From the NCBI GenBank assembly GCA_028824685.1, contig JAPPCZ010000091.1, positions 1 through 64,000 of the forward strand: a stretch of DNA of 64,000 bases, written 5' to 3'. A model generated the notes under the pieces. It worked only from the letters and a program-made list of their open reading frames with translations, was not told the DNA's origin and made no database searches. Below are positions 43,571 through 51,604 of this stretch, piece after piece. The DNA is from Candidatus Poribacteria bacterium (GTDB lineage Bacteria > Poribacteria > WGA-4E > WGA-3G). The stretch's first letter is position 1, and each line of letters begins with the position of its first letter. The position numbers were made by a program, and so were the translations under genes.

Positions 43571-46279
43571 ATGCGCAACGATTTTCTTGCTTTCAGTAAC
43601 CTAACAGATGAAGAACTGATTCAGCGCGTACAAGACAGGAATGAGGCGGCATTTGCTGAACTCATTTCTCGTTGGACGCCACGGATTAGGGGTATCATTA
43701 TCTCCAATTCGAGACAACGTCGAGACGCTGAAGAAATTCACACTGACATCTGGGTAGCTGTATGGCAAAACATCAGAGACCTCAGAAATGTGGATAGTTT
43801 TGGTGCATGGCTGCATCGTATCGCTTACAACGCTTGCAAGCGATACTACACTTTAGCAAAGCAATCCCGCAGTGAAGTCCCGCATGAACAGTCTGTGTTA
43901 GTTGAAAACATAGACCAACATGCTGCAGCGCGGTATCAAGAAGCACAATTGATTGCTGATGTAAAAGAAGTTGTCCATCATCTTCCACAGAAGGTACGGT
44001 CTGTAGCAGAATTGTTTTACTTAGAATCGTGGAGTATCAAAGAAATCTCGGAGGAGTTCAATCTCGCTGTTGGTACAGTAAAAACAAAATTAAGAGAGAT
44101 CCGAACACTCCTGCGTGAGGAATTTGATGTAGAACCTATAAGAGGAGAAGTTATGACTTTAAAAAATGTTGAATCACACAATCCAATTCAGATTGAGACA
44201 AATAAAACCGAACCAAGCCGAAAACCTGCAGTGTTTAATGTTGTTACCAACGACCCTACAGGGCAAACTTGGGCACTACCAGAGGGGGCAATTGTCCGGT
44301 TTGGTAAAGGGAACGTAGAAGATGCCAAACTTTCCCCCGATGGAACCTATTTTGCTGTAGGCACTGGGATGGGGTTATGGTGGTATGATGTTTCTTCTAT
44401 GTTACCTATTTCGTTATGGGAAACAGAGCGAGGACTCATAAGTTCTTTTGATTTTTCACATGATGGCAAATGGATTGTCATCTATAATTCAGATGGTATT
44501 ATTAAGGTTCTGGATGTTCAAAGTGGGTCGCTTGTCGTACAGATAGAGGATCAACATGCTGATGGAGATCTCACATGTTCATCAAATGGTAAATGGATTG
44601 CGATAGCAGGTGGGGATGGCGTTGTCAAGGTGTTAGATGTTCAAAGTGGCATGTGCATCGCGCAAATGGATCGAGGAAAACATGAGTGGAAGGCGAATGA
44701 CATTAGCCAACTTGAATTTTCTCCTGATGGTGAACTGCTTGCCGCGGTCGCTGGAAATCCCAAACTTTATTTAGAAAACGAGGATAACTATGATGATGAA
44801 CTTTTGAACCCTGGTACAGAAGGTGATCAAATTTATGTCTGGAACCCAGCAACGGGTGAAGTGATACTCAAGTTTGCAGGAAGAAATTTTGCCTTTTCTT
44901 CGGACAATCGCATGTTGGCGGGAGCATGTCCTGACGAAACCTTGAACGATGGCAAACGGGTTGACCGTTGGGTTTCAGTATGGGATATAACATCAGGGGA
45001 ACATATTGCACAATTTACAGAACATGACGATTGGGTAGATGATGTCGCTTTTTCACCGTGTGGACAATTCGTTGCATCAAGTGATGCGGTGCTACGTGTG
45101 TGGGATATTGCAACAGGTTCAAAAAAAAAGGTTTATCCTAACTTTAGCAATCCGTTCTACACAAAAGATGGAAGATTATATGCTTTGGGATTTGTTAATT
45201 TTTCTAATCCTATAGAAGTATGGGATATGGAAAATCGGGAAAAGTTATTTGAGATGACGATTGGCATGGGTTTATTTGATCTTGCCAGAAGCATAGCAAT
45301 AGCATATACACAGCAATTGGCGAATACACCTTCTAATAAACGGACAGAAGCAAAAAACCCGGTGTTTTCAATAGTGCGTGAACATCGTTTCCCGTGGCCC
45401 GATCCGAAGGGTATTTGGGTGGATAACCAGACCTTAGTAAGTAAGACCCACGGGGAAGGAATATTGTTATGGGATATCGCCAAGAAACGGATGGGGGATT
45501 ATTTATTGAAGAATGAATGGATCGGCTCTTATACCGTTTTGCCTGATGGCAGAATTCTTGCATCTTGTATAACAGAAGAAAGTAAAGTGTGGGATGCTAA
45601 AAAACCTGACAATCCCATTGCAAAATTCACTATAACTGAGGGACCGTTTCAATGGGCTCGGGATGCAGTGTTTGCCCCCACAGGTGATCGGATCGCTGTA
45701 GGAAGTAGATTGGGAACACTTTATGTGTGGAATTTTCAGCAACCTGAGAGGACTATTGCCCTGACCGGACATACAGATCATATATGGACACTCGCTTTTT
45801 CACCAGATGGAAAAACGTTGGCCAGTAGTGCTGCCGATGAGACTACCCGCGTGTGGGGTCTTGAATTGGGTGAAGAAATTGCTATACTGCCTATTGGTGA
45901 ACAGCGTATTTCGTGGGGATTAGTGTTCTCACCTTGCGGAAGATTCATTGTAGGAGGTATGGACAACGAAATCTGTTTTTGGTGTGCTGAGAAACTGACA
46001 TTATTACGTTCAATACCACAACCGGAGAGCAACAGGCGAACTTACGCGCTCGCTTTTTCGCCGTGTGGAAAGTATCTTGCATCGGGCACTTGGTGGCAGC
46101 AAGGAATGGAGAAAATGGCTATCCGTTTATGGGATGTTGCGACAGATGAGAATATCCATACTTTTTGGGGACATAACTCAGATGTTCAATCGCTCAGCTT
46201 TTCACCGGATGGCACCCATTTGGCAAGTAGTGGTTTTGATTATACAATCCTGGTGTGGAACTTGAAACCTTATCTATAA
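43571..46279 (+). CDS. ECF sigma factor - WD40 fusion, array protein 2 (type I)
   Basis: 902 residues. Residues about 10-96 are sigma-70 region 2 (N-E-A-A-F-A-E-L-I-S-R, D-A-E-E-I-H-T-D-I-W, D-S-F-G-A-W-L-H-R-I-A-Y-N-A-C). Residues about 130-190 are region 4 (L-P-Q-K-V-R-S-V-A-E-L-F-Y-L, I-S-E-E-F-N-L-A-V-G-T-V-K-T-K-L-R). Regions 1 and 3 are absent, so this is an ECF-type factor. A linker leads to W-A-L-P-E-G-A-I-V-R-F-G-K-G near 234 and then about 14 WD40 blades. No transmembrane helix. At the junction, AGGAGAAGTT precedes an in-frame ATG (44153, residue 195), so a WD40-only product could be made as well. Start placed at ATG 43571; a TTG six bases earlier is also in frame. Confidence 0.9.
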   Translation: MRNDFLAFSNLTDEELIQRVQDRNEAAFAELISRWTPRIRGIIISNSRQRRDAEEIHTDIWVAVWQNIRDLRNVDSFGAWLHRIAYNACKRYYTLAKQSRSEVPHEQSVLVENIDQHAAARYQEAQLIADVKEVVHHLPQKVRSVAELFYLESWSIKEISEEFNLAVGTVKTKLREIRTLLREEFDVEPIRGEVMTLKNVESHNPIQIETNKTEPSRKPAVFNVVTNDPTGQTWALPEGAIVRFGKGNVEDAKLSPDGTYFAVGTGMGLWWYDVSSMLPISLWETERGLISSFDFSHDGKWIVIYNSDGIIKVLDVQSGSLVVQIEDQHADGDLTCSSNGKWIAIAGGDGVVKVLDVQSGMCIAQMDRGKHEWKANDISQLEFSPDGELLAAVAGNPKLYLENEDNYDDELLNPGTEGDQIYVWNPATGEVILKFAGRNFAFSSDNRMLAGACPDETLNDGKRVDRWVSVWDITSGEHIAQFTEHDDWVDDVAFSPCGQFVASSDAVLRVWDIATGSKKKVYPNFSNPFYTKDGRLYALGFVNFSNPIEVWDMENREKLFEMTIGMGLFDLARSIAIAYTQQLANTPSNKRTEAKNPVFSIVREHRFPWPDPKGIWVDNQTLVSKTHGEGILLWDIAKKRMGDYLLKNEWIGSYTVLPDGRILASCITEESKVWDAKKPDNPIAKFTITEGPFQWARDAVFAPTGDRIAVGSRLGTLYVWNFQQPERTIALTGHTDHIWTLAFSPDGKTLASSAADETTRVWGLELGEEIAILPIGEQRISWGLVFSPCGRFIVGGMDNEICFWCAEKLTLLRSIPQPESNRRTYALAFSPCGKYLASGTWWQQGMEKMAIRLWDVATDENIHTFWGHNSDVQSLSFSPDGTHLASSGFDYTILVWNLKPYL
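44143..44155 (+). promoter_or_regulatory. internal ribosome-binding site and start at the sigma/WD40 junction
   Basis: AGAGGAG followed five bases later by ATG (44153), in frame with the whole fusion. The matching position of the second fusion (49599) has AAGGAGATATTATG. Presence in both at the same residue argues it is used, or is a relic of two separate genes. Confidence 0.5.
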
Positions 46280-46297
46280 AACTAAGGATATATCTTG

Positions 46298-48322
46298 ATG
46301 GACAACATAAAATCGGTAATTCCGGCCCATGAAGGTGTCGGTGGAGATGACGTTACCACCTGGGCACTCCCTGAAGGTGCGATTGCGCGATTAGGGCGCG
46401 GAAGTGAACCTGCAATGGCGTTCTCACCTGATGGGCAATCCCTTGTCATTGGTACCTGCGTAGGACTCTGGTTATATGACCTCGCAACACTTTCCCCTAT
46501 CGCACTTTGGAATGCAGAACAAGAGGTGGTCGAATCTGTCGCCTTTTCACCTAACGGAAAATGGATAGCCGCCAGTCATTCAGGTCGAATGCTTAAGATT
46601 TGGGATGTCCAGAATGGCACGTTCTTGCTATCGGTAAAATTAGAGACTTTCGTAGATAGTGTGACCTTTTCCCATGACAATAGGTATATCGCTGTTGCCT
46701 ATTCTGCTTATAGCAGCTCTCCTGTCGTTGAAGTTTGGCATGCGGAAACCGGTAAACCGTTTGCAAAATTCACTGTAGACACTGTAAGAGCGGGACACTA
46801 CCATCCCATTAGTTTCTCACACGATAATCGGCTGATTGCATCTACGTGTATGTCCGCTAATTCTGATGATGCAGGGTCAATATTAGTGTGGGATATGCAA
46901 AGCGGTAAACAAATTGCGTGTCTCTCAGCACATACCCGTTGGGTAACTACTCTTTGCTTTTCACCTTGTGGGAAGTTCCTCGCCTCTGGCGGTGAAGATG
47001 GGACAGTATATTTATGGGATGTTAATACGTGGCAACAAGTGCAGTGTTATACCGATTATGGGCACATGTATAGTATTATCCCCTCCTATTCACCAGATGG
47101 AATTCTTCGCGCAGCGATTGTAAATTATGACGAGACCGGGCCCGCTACTATCTCTTTACATGACCTTGAAACTAATCATCAACTTTACAATGATCAACTT
47201 TGGGGTAATACGATAAGATTTGCATCCATCGGTGATTGGGGAAACAATGTCCTGTTTTCAAACGGTTCGCAGCTTGCTTATGAATCCCGACATGAATTTA
47301 TCAACGTATGGACTCTTGATAATCCGATCAAGCGTCAATTTACACATTCACCTATCTCGTGGCCGAGAACGATTGTATTCTCCCAGGATGGTAAAACATT
47401 AGCCGCTGAACACTATCATGAAGGTGTTGTGTTATGGGATATGGCAAGTAAACGTTCGCGTCCAGCAGTTAAAGTGGAATCTGCCGGAAAGAATCAGTTT
47501 GTCTATAAAACCGATAGTGGTAAACTCCATGTCGCAAGTATCAAAAATGACACTGTTACACTATGGGAAGCAGATGGTGATGGAATTCCACTTCTTGAAG
47601 GCACTGGACGTGAATACTGGAGCGCATCTCCCGCATTAGCACCGACAGGAACCCTATTCGCTTATGCTGGCGAGGATGGCACCGTACAAGTGTGGGACGT
47701 GCAGAATGGAGAGAAACTTCATGAATTCACCCATCCTCTTGAGCCATCTGATGACGACGATGATGAGGATGATGGTGATTATGTTGATGAGTTGAAATTC
47801 AGTCAGGATGGTAAATTACTCGTAAGTGAATCTAAATCTCGAAATGTCAGACTGTGGGACATGGAGCTTGGTGAAGAGATAAAACCATTACCAGGTGATG
47901 AAATCAAGGGAGTCCGATTTTGCAGGTGTGGAAGGTACCATGCTTACTTGGGAAAAGAAGAAAAGCAATATTGGGATATCGCCCAACGGGAGTACTGCGA
48001 GGATGCAACCTGCTTGTGTAACCCGACATGGAGTGAAATAGAAAAAAGGTTGTCAATACCATCAGAATTCGAACATTTTGTGGGTCCATCAGTATATTCT
48101 TTGTGTGGACAATACATAGCAATTAGAACATCGCACAAGGATTTAAAGAGGTATCCTATTGATGTATGGGAAGTCGCGAGTGGTAAGCATCTTGTCACAT
48201 TTAAGGGACCCGCAGATGTGTTGGAAGAAATCGCCATCTCTCCAGACAACAAACTTTTAGCGAGTGCAAGTTATGATGGTACTGTCCTGCTTTGGGACCT
48301 AACACCCTATATAGACGGTTAA
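46298..48322 (+). CDS. WD40 array protein 3 (type I)
   Basis: 674 residues from ATG 46298 (a TTG precedes it); AAGGA lies about ten bases upstream and the gene starts only 18 bases after the sigma fusion ends, so it is probably on the same message. Cap motif T-T-W-A-L-P-E-G-A-I-A-R-L-G-R-G near residue 26, followed by 13-14 WD40 blades, several with F-S-P-C-G. A very acidic insert, S-D-D-D-D-D-E-D-D, lies near residue 485, at the same place as in array protein 1. One blade contains a run of cysteines (Y-C-E-D-A-T-C-L-C-N). The N-terminal cap is identical to that of array protein 1 over 41 bases of DNA. Function unknown. Confidence 0.85.
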   Translation: MDNIKSVIPAHEGVGGDDVTTWALPEGAIARLGRGSEPAMAFSPDGQSLVIGTCVGLWLYDLATLSPIALWNAEQEVVESVAFSPNGKWIAASHSGRMLKIWDVQNGTFLLSVKLETFVDSVTFSHDNRYIAVAYSAYSSSPVVEVWHAETGKPFAKFTVDTVRAGHYHPISFSHDNRLIASTCMSANSDDAGSILVWDMQSGKQIACLSAHTRWVTTLCFSPCGKFLASGGEDGTVYLWDVNTWQQVQCYTDYGHMYSIIPSYSPDGILRAAIVNYDETGPATISLHDLETNHQLYNDQLWGNTIRFASIGDWGNNVLFSNGSQLAYESRHEFINVWTLDNPIKRQFTHSPISWPRTIVFSQDGKTLAAEHYHEGVVLWDMASKRSRPAVKVESAGKNQFVYKTDSGKLHVASIKNDTVTLWEADGDGIPLLEGTGREYWSASPALAPTGTLFAYAGEDGTVQVWDVQNGEKLHEFTHPLEPSDDDDDEDDGDYVDELKFSQDGKLLVSESKSRNVRLWDMELGEEIKPLPGDEIKGVRFCRCGRYHAYLGKEEKQYWDIAQREYCEDATCLCNPTWSEIEKRLSIPSEFEHFVGPSVYSLCGQYIAIRTSHKDLKRYPIDVWEVASGKHLVTFKGPADVLEEIAISPDNKLLASASYDGTVLLWDLTPYIDG

Positions 48323-48407
48323 GGTTCATGAAAAGAGTTGTAAGGCAGCGTATATGGAACGAAATGGTATACTGAAAAACTCAAATTTGTTCCAATTATG
48401 ACAATCA

Positions 48408-48435
48408 TGCAACCTGTAAATCTCAAAATCGTGTC
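48408..48435 (+). promoter_or_regulatory. candidate ECF-type promoter upstream of sigma-WD40 fusion 2
   Basis: TGCAAC (48408-48413), a 16-base spacer, then CGTGTC (48430-48435), as in extracytoplasmic-function promoters of the TGnAAC-N16-CGT type. It is preceded by AATTATGACAATCA, nearly the same as the sequence before a matching site at 61904-61931. It lies about 580 bases before the gene, with repeats in between. Confidence 0.45.
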
Positions 48436-48550
48436 ATTAATTGTTGTAAGCCATGATATTATAACTCAAGTTGCTACCTCCAAGATTTTAGACATGCAAA
48501 CACCGTTTTTTATTTAGAATAATTCGTTTTTCGCAAGATTTCGTAGCACG

Positions 48551-48646
48551 GGGAATGCCATTAAGGCATTCATACCCACTGAATGCCATACGCGCATTCA
48601 GCGTTGATTTAGCCAAATGCCTTAATGGCATTTGTAGCGTTGATTT
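48551..48646. repeat. palindromic repeat family C
   Basis: AATGCCATTAAGGCATT (48554-48570) is complementary to AATGCCTTAATGGCATT (about 48616-48632), and each is itself a short hairpin. GCGTTGATTT occurs twice on the right side. The same ATGCC.../CGTTGATTT words appear within the family-A copy at 61949-62118 and the family-B copy at 56482-56676. Confidence 0.6.
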
Positions 48647-48719
48647 CTTGATTTCACTGTCAGCTTGCGCCCTCACAGTCACAATCTAAATGAAGTTTAA
48701 GAAAATAAATCGGTAATTT

Positions 48720-48741
48720 GGCGAGGTTAGGAAACCTCGCC
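48720..48741. repeat. hairpin GGCGAGGTTAGGAAACCTCGCC
   Basis: Near-perfect inverted repeat with a 10-base stem, GGCGAGGTT and AACCTCGCC around AGGA. Shares its core with 20812-20833 and its arms with 8887-8908. Confidence 0.55.
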
Positions 48742-48955
48742 AGCAGTGGGATACGCGTGTCTCGTATGGATCAAAAATTACCGAATTAATAAATTAATCT
48801 TCATACAGATTGTGCTACTATGTGGAAACTTATGTGATTTTAAGCACAATTATAAAAAAATCGTGAAAATTGGACAGAAGTAACCCAGCAGCAGATCGTA
48901 TTCATAAGATGCACTCTAAGACTGAATATTTCCTAAAAATATAAATTTTCATTTT

Positions 48956-49016
48956 TTTAAACCCTCTCTTTAAAAACGATCCTCTTTATAATTAAAACCG
49001 AATTAGTAATTTGTCT
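48956..49016 (+). promoter_or_regulatory. leader conserved with that of the first sigma-WD40 gene
   Basis: TTTAAACCC...AAAAAC...CCTCTTTATAATTAAAACC..., the counterpart of 43513-43570, with TATA 30 bases before the ATG in both. Confidence 0.4.
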
Positions 49017-51572
49017 ATGCACAACGATTTGATAACACTCAATGACCTCACAGACAAAGAACTCATACGGCTTGTCCAAAACCGCGATGAAGCAGCTTTT
49101 GCGGAACTCATATCCCGTTATTCGCCACGTGTTTGGCGTATAGTAGTCGCAAAATCAAGACAACACAGGAATGCTGAAGAAATTCGTACTGATATCTGGA
49201 TGGCAGTATGGAAAAATATAGGGGGTCTCCGGAAAATAGATAGTTTTGGCGCGTGGTTGCGGCGAATTGCGTATAATGCTTGTAACAGGTATTATTCTTC
49301 TCACCGCCGTTCACGAGACGAAATCCCACAGAGCGATACGGATTTAGCCGAACATATTGACCAAGATGCCCCGACACGTTATCAGGAAGCACAATTACGC
49401 GCAGATGCCAGAGAGGCAGTGCATCACCTCCCACATCGGGTACGTCCCATCGCTGTCCTGTACTATCTTGAATCATGGAGTGTCAAAGACATTGCGCAAA
49501 AACTTAACTTAGCTATAGGCACAGTCAAGACCAGATTAAGAGAAGTCCGTTCACTCCTGCGTAAGGAGTTTGATGTTGATCCTCAACAAGGAGATATTAT
49601 GTCGTTAGAATCTGTTCAATTGTCAAATAAAAATAAAATTATTGAAGGTTATCTACCGAAAGACGCAATAACAAGGTTTGGAAAAGGTTATGTATTTGAT
49701 TTTGCATATTCGCCAGATGGCACCCGCCTTGCTTTAGCAAGTACAATTGGTGTCTGGCTGATCGATGTAGCAACCGGTAAGGAAATCAATCTGTTAACTG
49801 GACATACAGGTCATTTAACTGGACATACTTATTATGTTGATAAAGTTGTTTTCAGTGCTGATGGTAGAACACTTGCGAGTTTAAGTAAAGGATACCACGG
49901 CGACGATACTATTCGTTTATGGGATGCCGTCACTGGTGAATCTAAAGCAGTACTTACAGAGGGAATAAATTCTCCTGTTTTCAGTCCTGATGGTAAAACG
50001 TTGGCAAGCGGCGGTAGTGGTGGGGCAATCCATTTATGGGATGGTGGCACAGGTGAACTAAAAACAACTCTCATAGGACACACAGCTCCAGTCACGATGT
50101 TAGCGTTCAATCCAGATGGTAGCACACTCGCAAGCGGCGGTCTTGATGAAGTCATCCGATTTTGGGATGTTACGACTGGTGAACTACAGTTAACCTTTGC
50201 AGCACACGCAAATACTGTCAATTTTCTGAAGTATTCTCCAGATGGAGAGGTCCTTGTTAGTCAAGGAGGGGACAACAATGTCTGTCTATGGAATGCACGG
50301 ACTGGCGAATTTTTGCGCATACTCACAACTCATAAAGACGCTTCTTCTATTGACTTTTCTTCAGATGGCAAAACGCTTGTGAGTGTGAATTCCGATGCAA
50401 ATGTCCGATTGTGGAACCCCTATACCGGTGAACAACTAAAAACAAAAAAACAGGATAGAAATCTTGAGAAAGTGCAGTATTCTCCGGATGGTAAAATATT
50501 TGCATGTAGTGAGGATTATGGAGAAGCAACAGTCCTACTATTTGATGCCGACACGGGAGAATTATTACATGATCTCAAAATGCCTGGATATGCAGATTCG
50601 GTTACTGGTTTTCAATTTTCACCAGATGGGTATACACTTGCTGTTAAAACCGAGAATGAAATATATTTCTGGGATGTAAATACCGGTGAACTTGAAAAGA
50701 CAATCACCGGATATTCTGATGTAGTCAGTACTATAGTATACTCACCTGATGGGAAAACATTAGTGAGTTTAGACGATATCGTGCGTATTTGGGATTTAGA
50801 CATGCAGAAACTCGTAAAGACACTTTTGAAAAAAACACTTTCTGTAAAAGGGTCAATAAGAGCAATTGCATATTCTCCAGATGGGGAGACACTCGCTTGT
50901 GGAACTATGGATATGATTGTATTATGGAGTGTTAGCGAATGGGAAAAAAGAAAAGTACTCAAAGGACATACAAATGGCGTATCTTCGGTAGCATTTAGTC
51001 CAGATGGACAAACCCTTGCCAGTGGAAGTTGGGACGGGACGATCCGATTGTGGAATGCCCACACGGGAGAACACTTAAAAATCTTTGATAGGCATGCATC
51101 TTATGTTAGCAAAGTTTTATTTTCACCTAATGGACAGATTTTAGCCAGTACTGAAGACGATGAAACAATTCGTTTTAGGCATGTTGCAACGGGTGAACTG
51201 TTGAATACTATAAAAATGGAAACAGATGTTGATGTTTTTTCTATAGATTTTTCTCCTGATGGGACAACCCTTGTAACCACAGACAGCACCCTGAAAATTA
51301 AATTTTGGGATGTTACAACTGCAGAGCAAAAATCTATCACACACTTAGAAGCAGAAGGTTATTATGCTGTCCTTTCGCCAGATGGCAACACACTGGCAAG
51401 CGCAGATACTGCGGATGCAATATTTTTGTGGGATGTTGCCACAGGAAAACTTCTAAAAACCTTGAAAGGGCATATAAGTAATATTAATTCTATAGCCTTT
51501 TCACCAGATGGAAAAACACTCGCGAGTTGCTGTAGAGACAGCACCGTGATTTTATGGGATTTAACCAAGTAG
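49017..51572 (+). CDS. ECF sigma factor - WD40 fusion, array protein 4 (type II)
   Basis: 851 residues. The ECF sigma part (about 1-190) is close to that of array protein 2: N-D-L-I-T-L-N-D-L-T-D-K-E-L near the start, R-D-E-A-A-F-A-E-L-I-S-R-Y, D-S-F-G-A-W-L-R-R-I-A-Y-N-A-C in region 2 and I-A-Q-K-L-N-L-A-I-G-T-V-K-T-R-L-R in region 4. The cap G-Y-L-P-K-D-A-I-T-R-F-G-K-G near residue 215 leads into about 15 canonical WD40 repeats (F-S-P-D-G-K-T-L-A-S, I-R-L-W-D). No transmembrane segment. AAGGAGATATT and ATG 49599 (residue 195) lie at the junction, as in array protein 2. ATG 49017 is preferred over the TTG at 49011. Confidence 0.9.
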   Translation: MHNDLITLNDLTDKELIRLVQNRDEAAFAELISRYSPRVWRIVVAKSRQHRNAEEIRTDIWMAVWKNIGGLRKIDSFGAWLRRIAYNACNRYYSSHRRSRDEIPQSDTDLAEHIDQDAPTRYQEAQLRADAREAVHHLPHRVRPIAVLYYLESWSVKDIAQKLNLAIGTVKTRLREVRSLLRKEFDVDPQQGDIMSLESVQLSNKNKIIEGYLPKDAITRFGKGYVFDFAYSPDGTRLALASTIGVWLIDVATGKEINLLTGHTGHLTGHTYYVDKVVFSADGRTLASLSKGYHGDDTIRLWDAVTGESKAVLTEGINSPVFSPDGKTLASGGSGGAIHLWDGGTGELKTTLIGHTAPVTMLAFNPDGSTLASGGLDEVIRFWDVTTGELQLTFAAHANTVNFLKYSPDGEVLVSQGGDNNVCLWNARTGEFLRILTTHKDASSIDFSSDGKTLVSVNSDANVRLWNPYTGEQLKTKKQDRNLEKVQYSPDGKIFACSEDYGEATVLLFDADTGELLHDLKMPGYADSVTGFQFSPDGYTLAVKTENEIYFWDVNTGELEKTITGYSDVVSTIVYSPDGKTLVSLDDIVRIWDLDMQKLVKTLLKKTLSVKGSIRAIAYSPDGETLACGTMDMIVLWSVSEWEKRKVLKGHTNGVSSVAFSPDGQTLASGSWDGTIRLWNAHTGEHLKIFDRHASYVSKVLFSPNGQILASTEDDETIRFRHVATGELLNTIKMETDVDVFSIDFSPDGTTLVTTDSTLKIKFWDVTTAEQKSITHLEAEGYYAVLSPDGNTLASADTADAIFLWDVATGKLLKTLKGHISNINSIAFSPDGKTLASCCRDSTVILWDLTK
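49587..49601 (+). promoter_or_regulatory. internal ribosome-binding site and start at the sigma/WD40 junction
   Basis: AAGGAG, then ATATT, then in-frame ATG at 49599. A strong match with optimal spacing, at the same codon as in array protein 2. Confidence 0.55.
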
Positions 51573-51604
51573 GAATTATACATCAAAATAGGAATAAGGA
51601 GCAC

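Larger units (their letters stand above)
48323..49016. other. intergenic region with ECF-like site, family-C repeat and hairpin
   Basis: About 690 bases. In order: a TGCAAC-N16-CGTGTC site (48408-48435), a family-C repeat (48551-48646), a GGCGAGG hairpin (48720-48741), and the conserved leader before the next sigma fusion (48956-49016). No coding region supported. Confidence 0.65.

Noticed and set aside
51554..51604. N-terminal extension of array protein 5 overlapping the previous gene
   Set aside because: It lacks a ribosome-binding site; the homologous start in array protein 6 corresponds to 51605.
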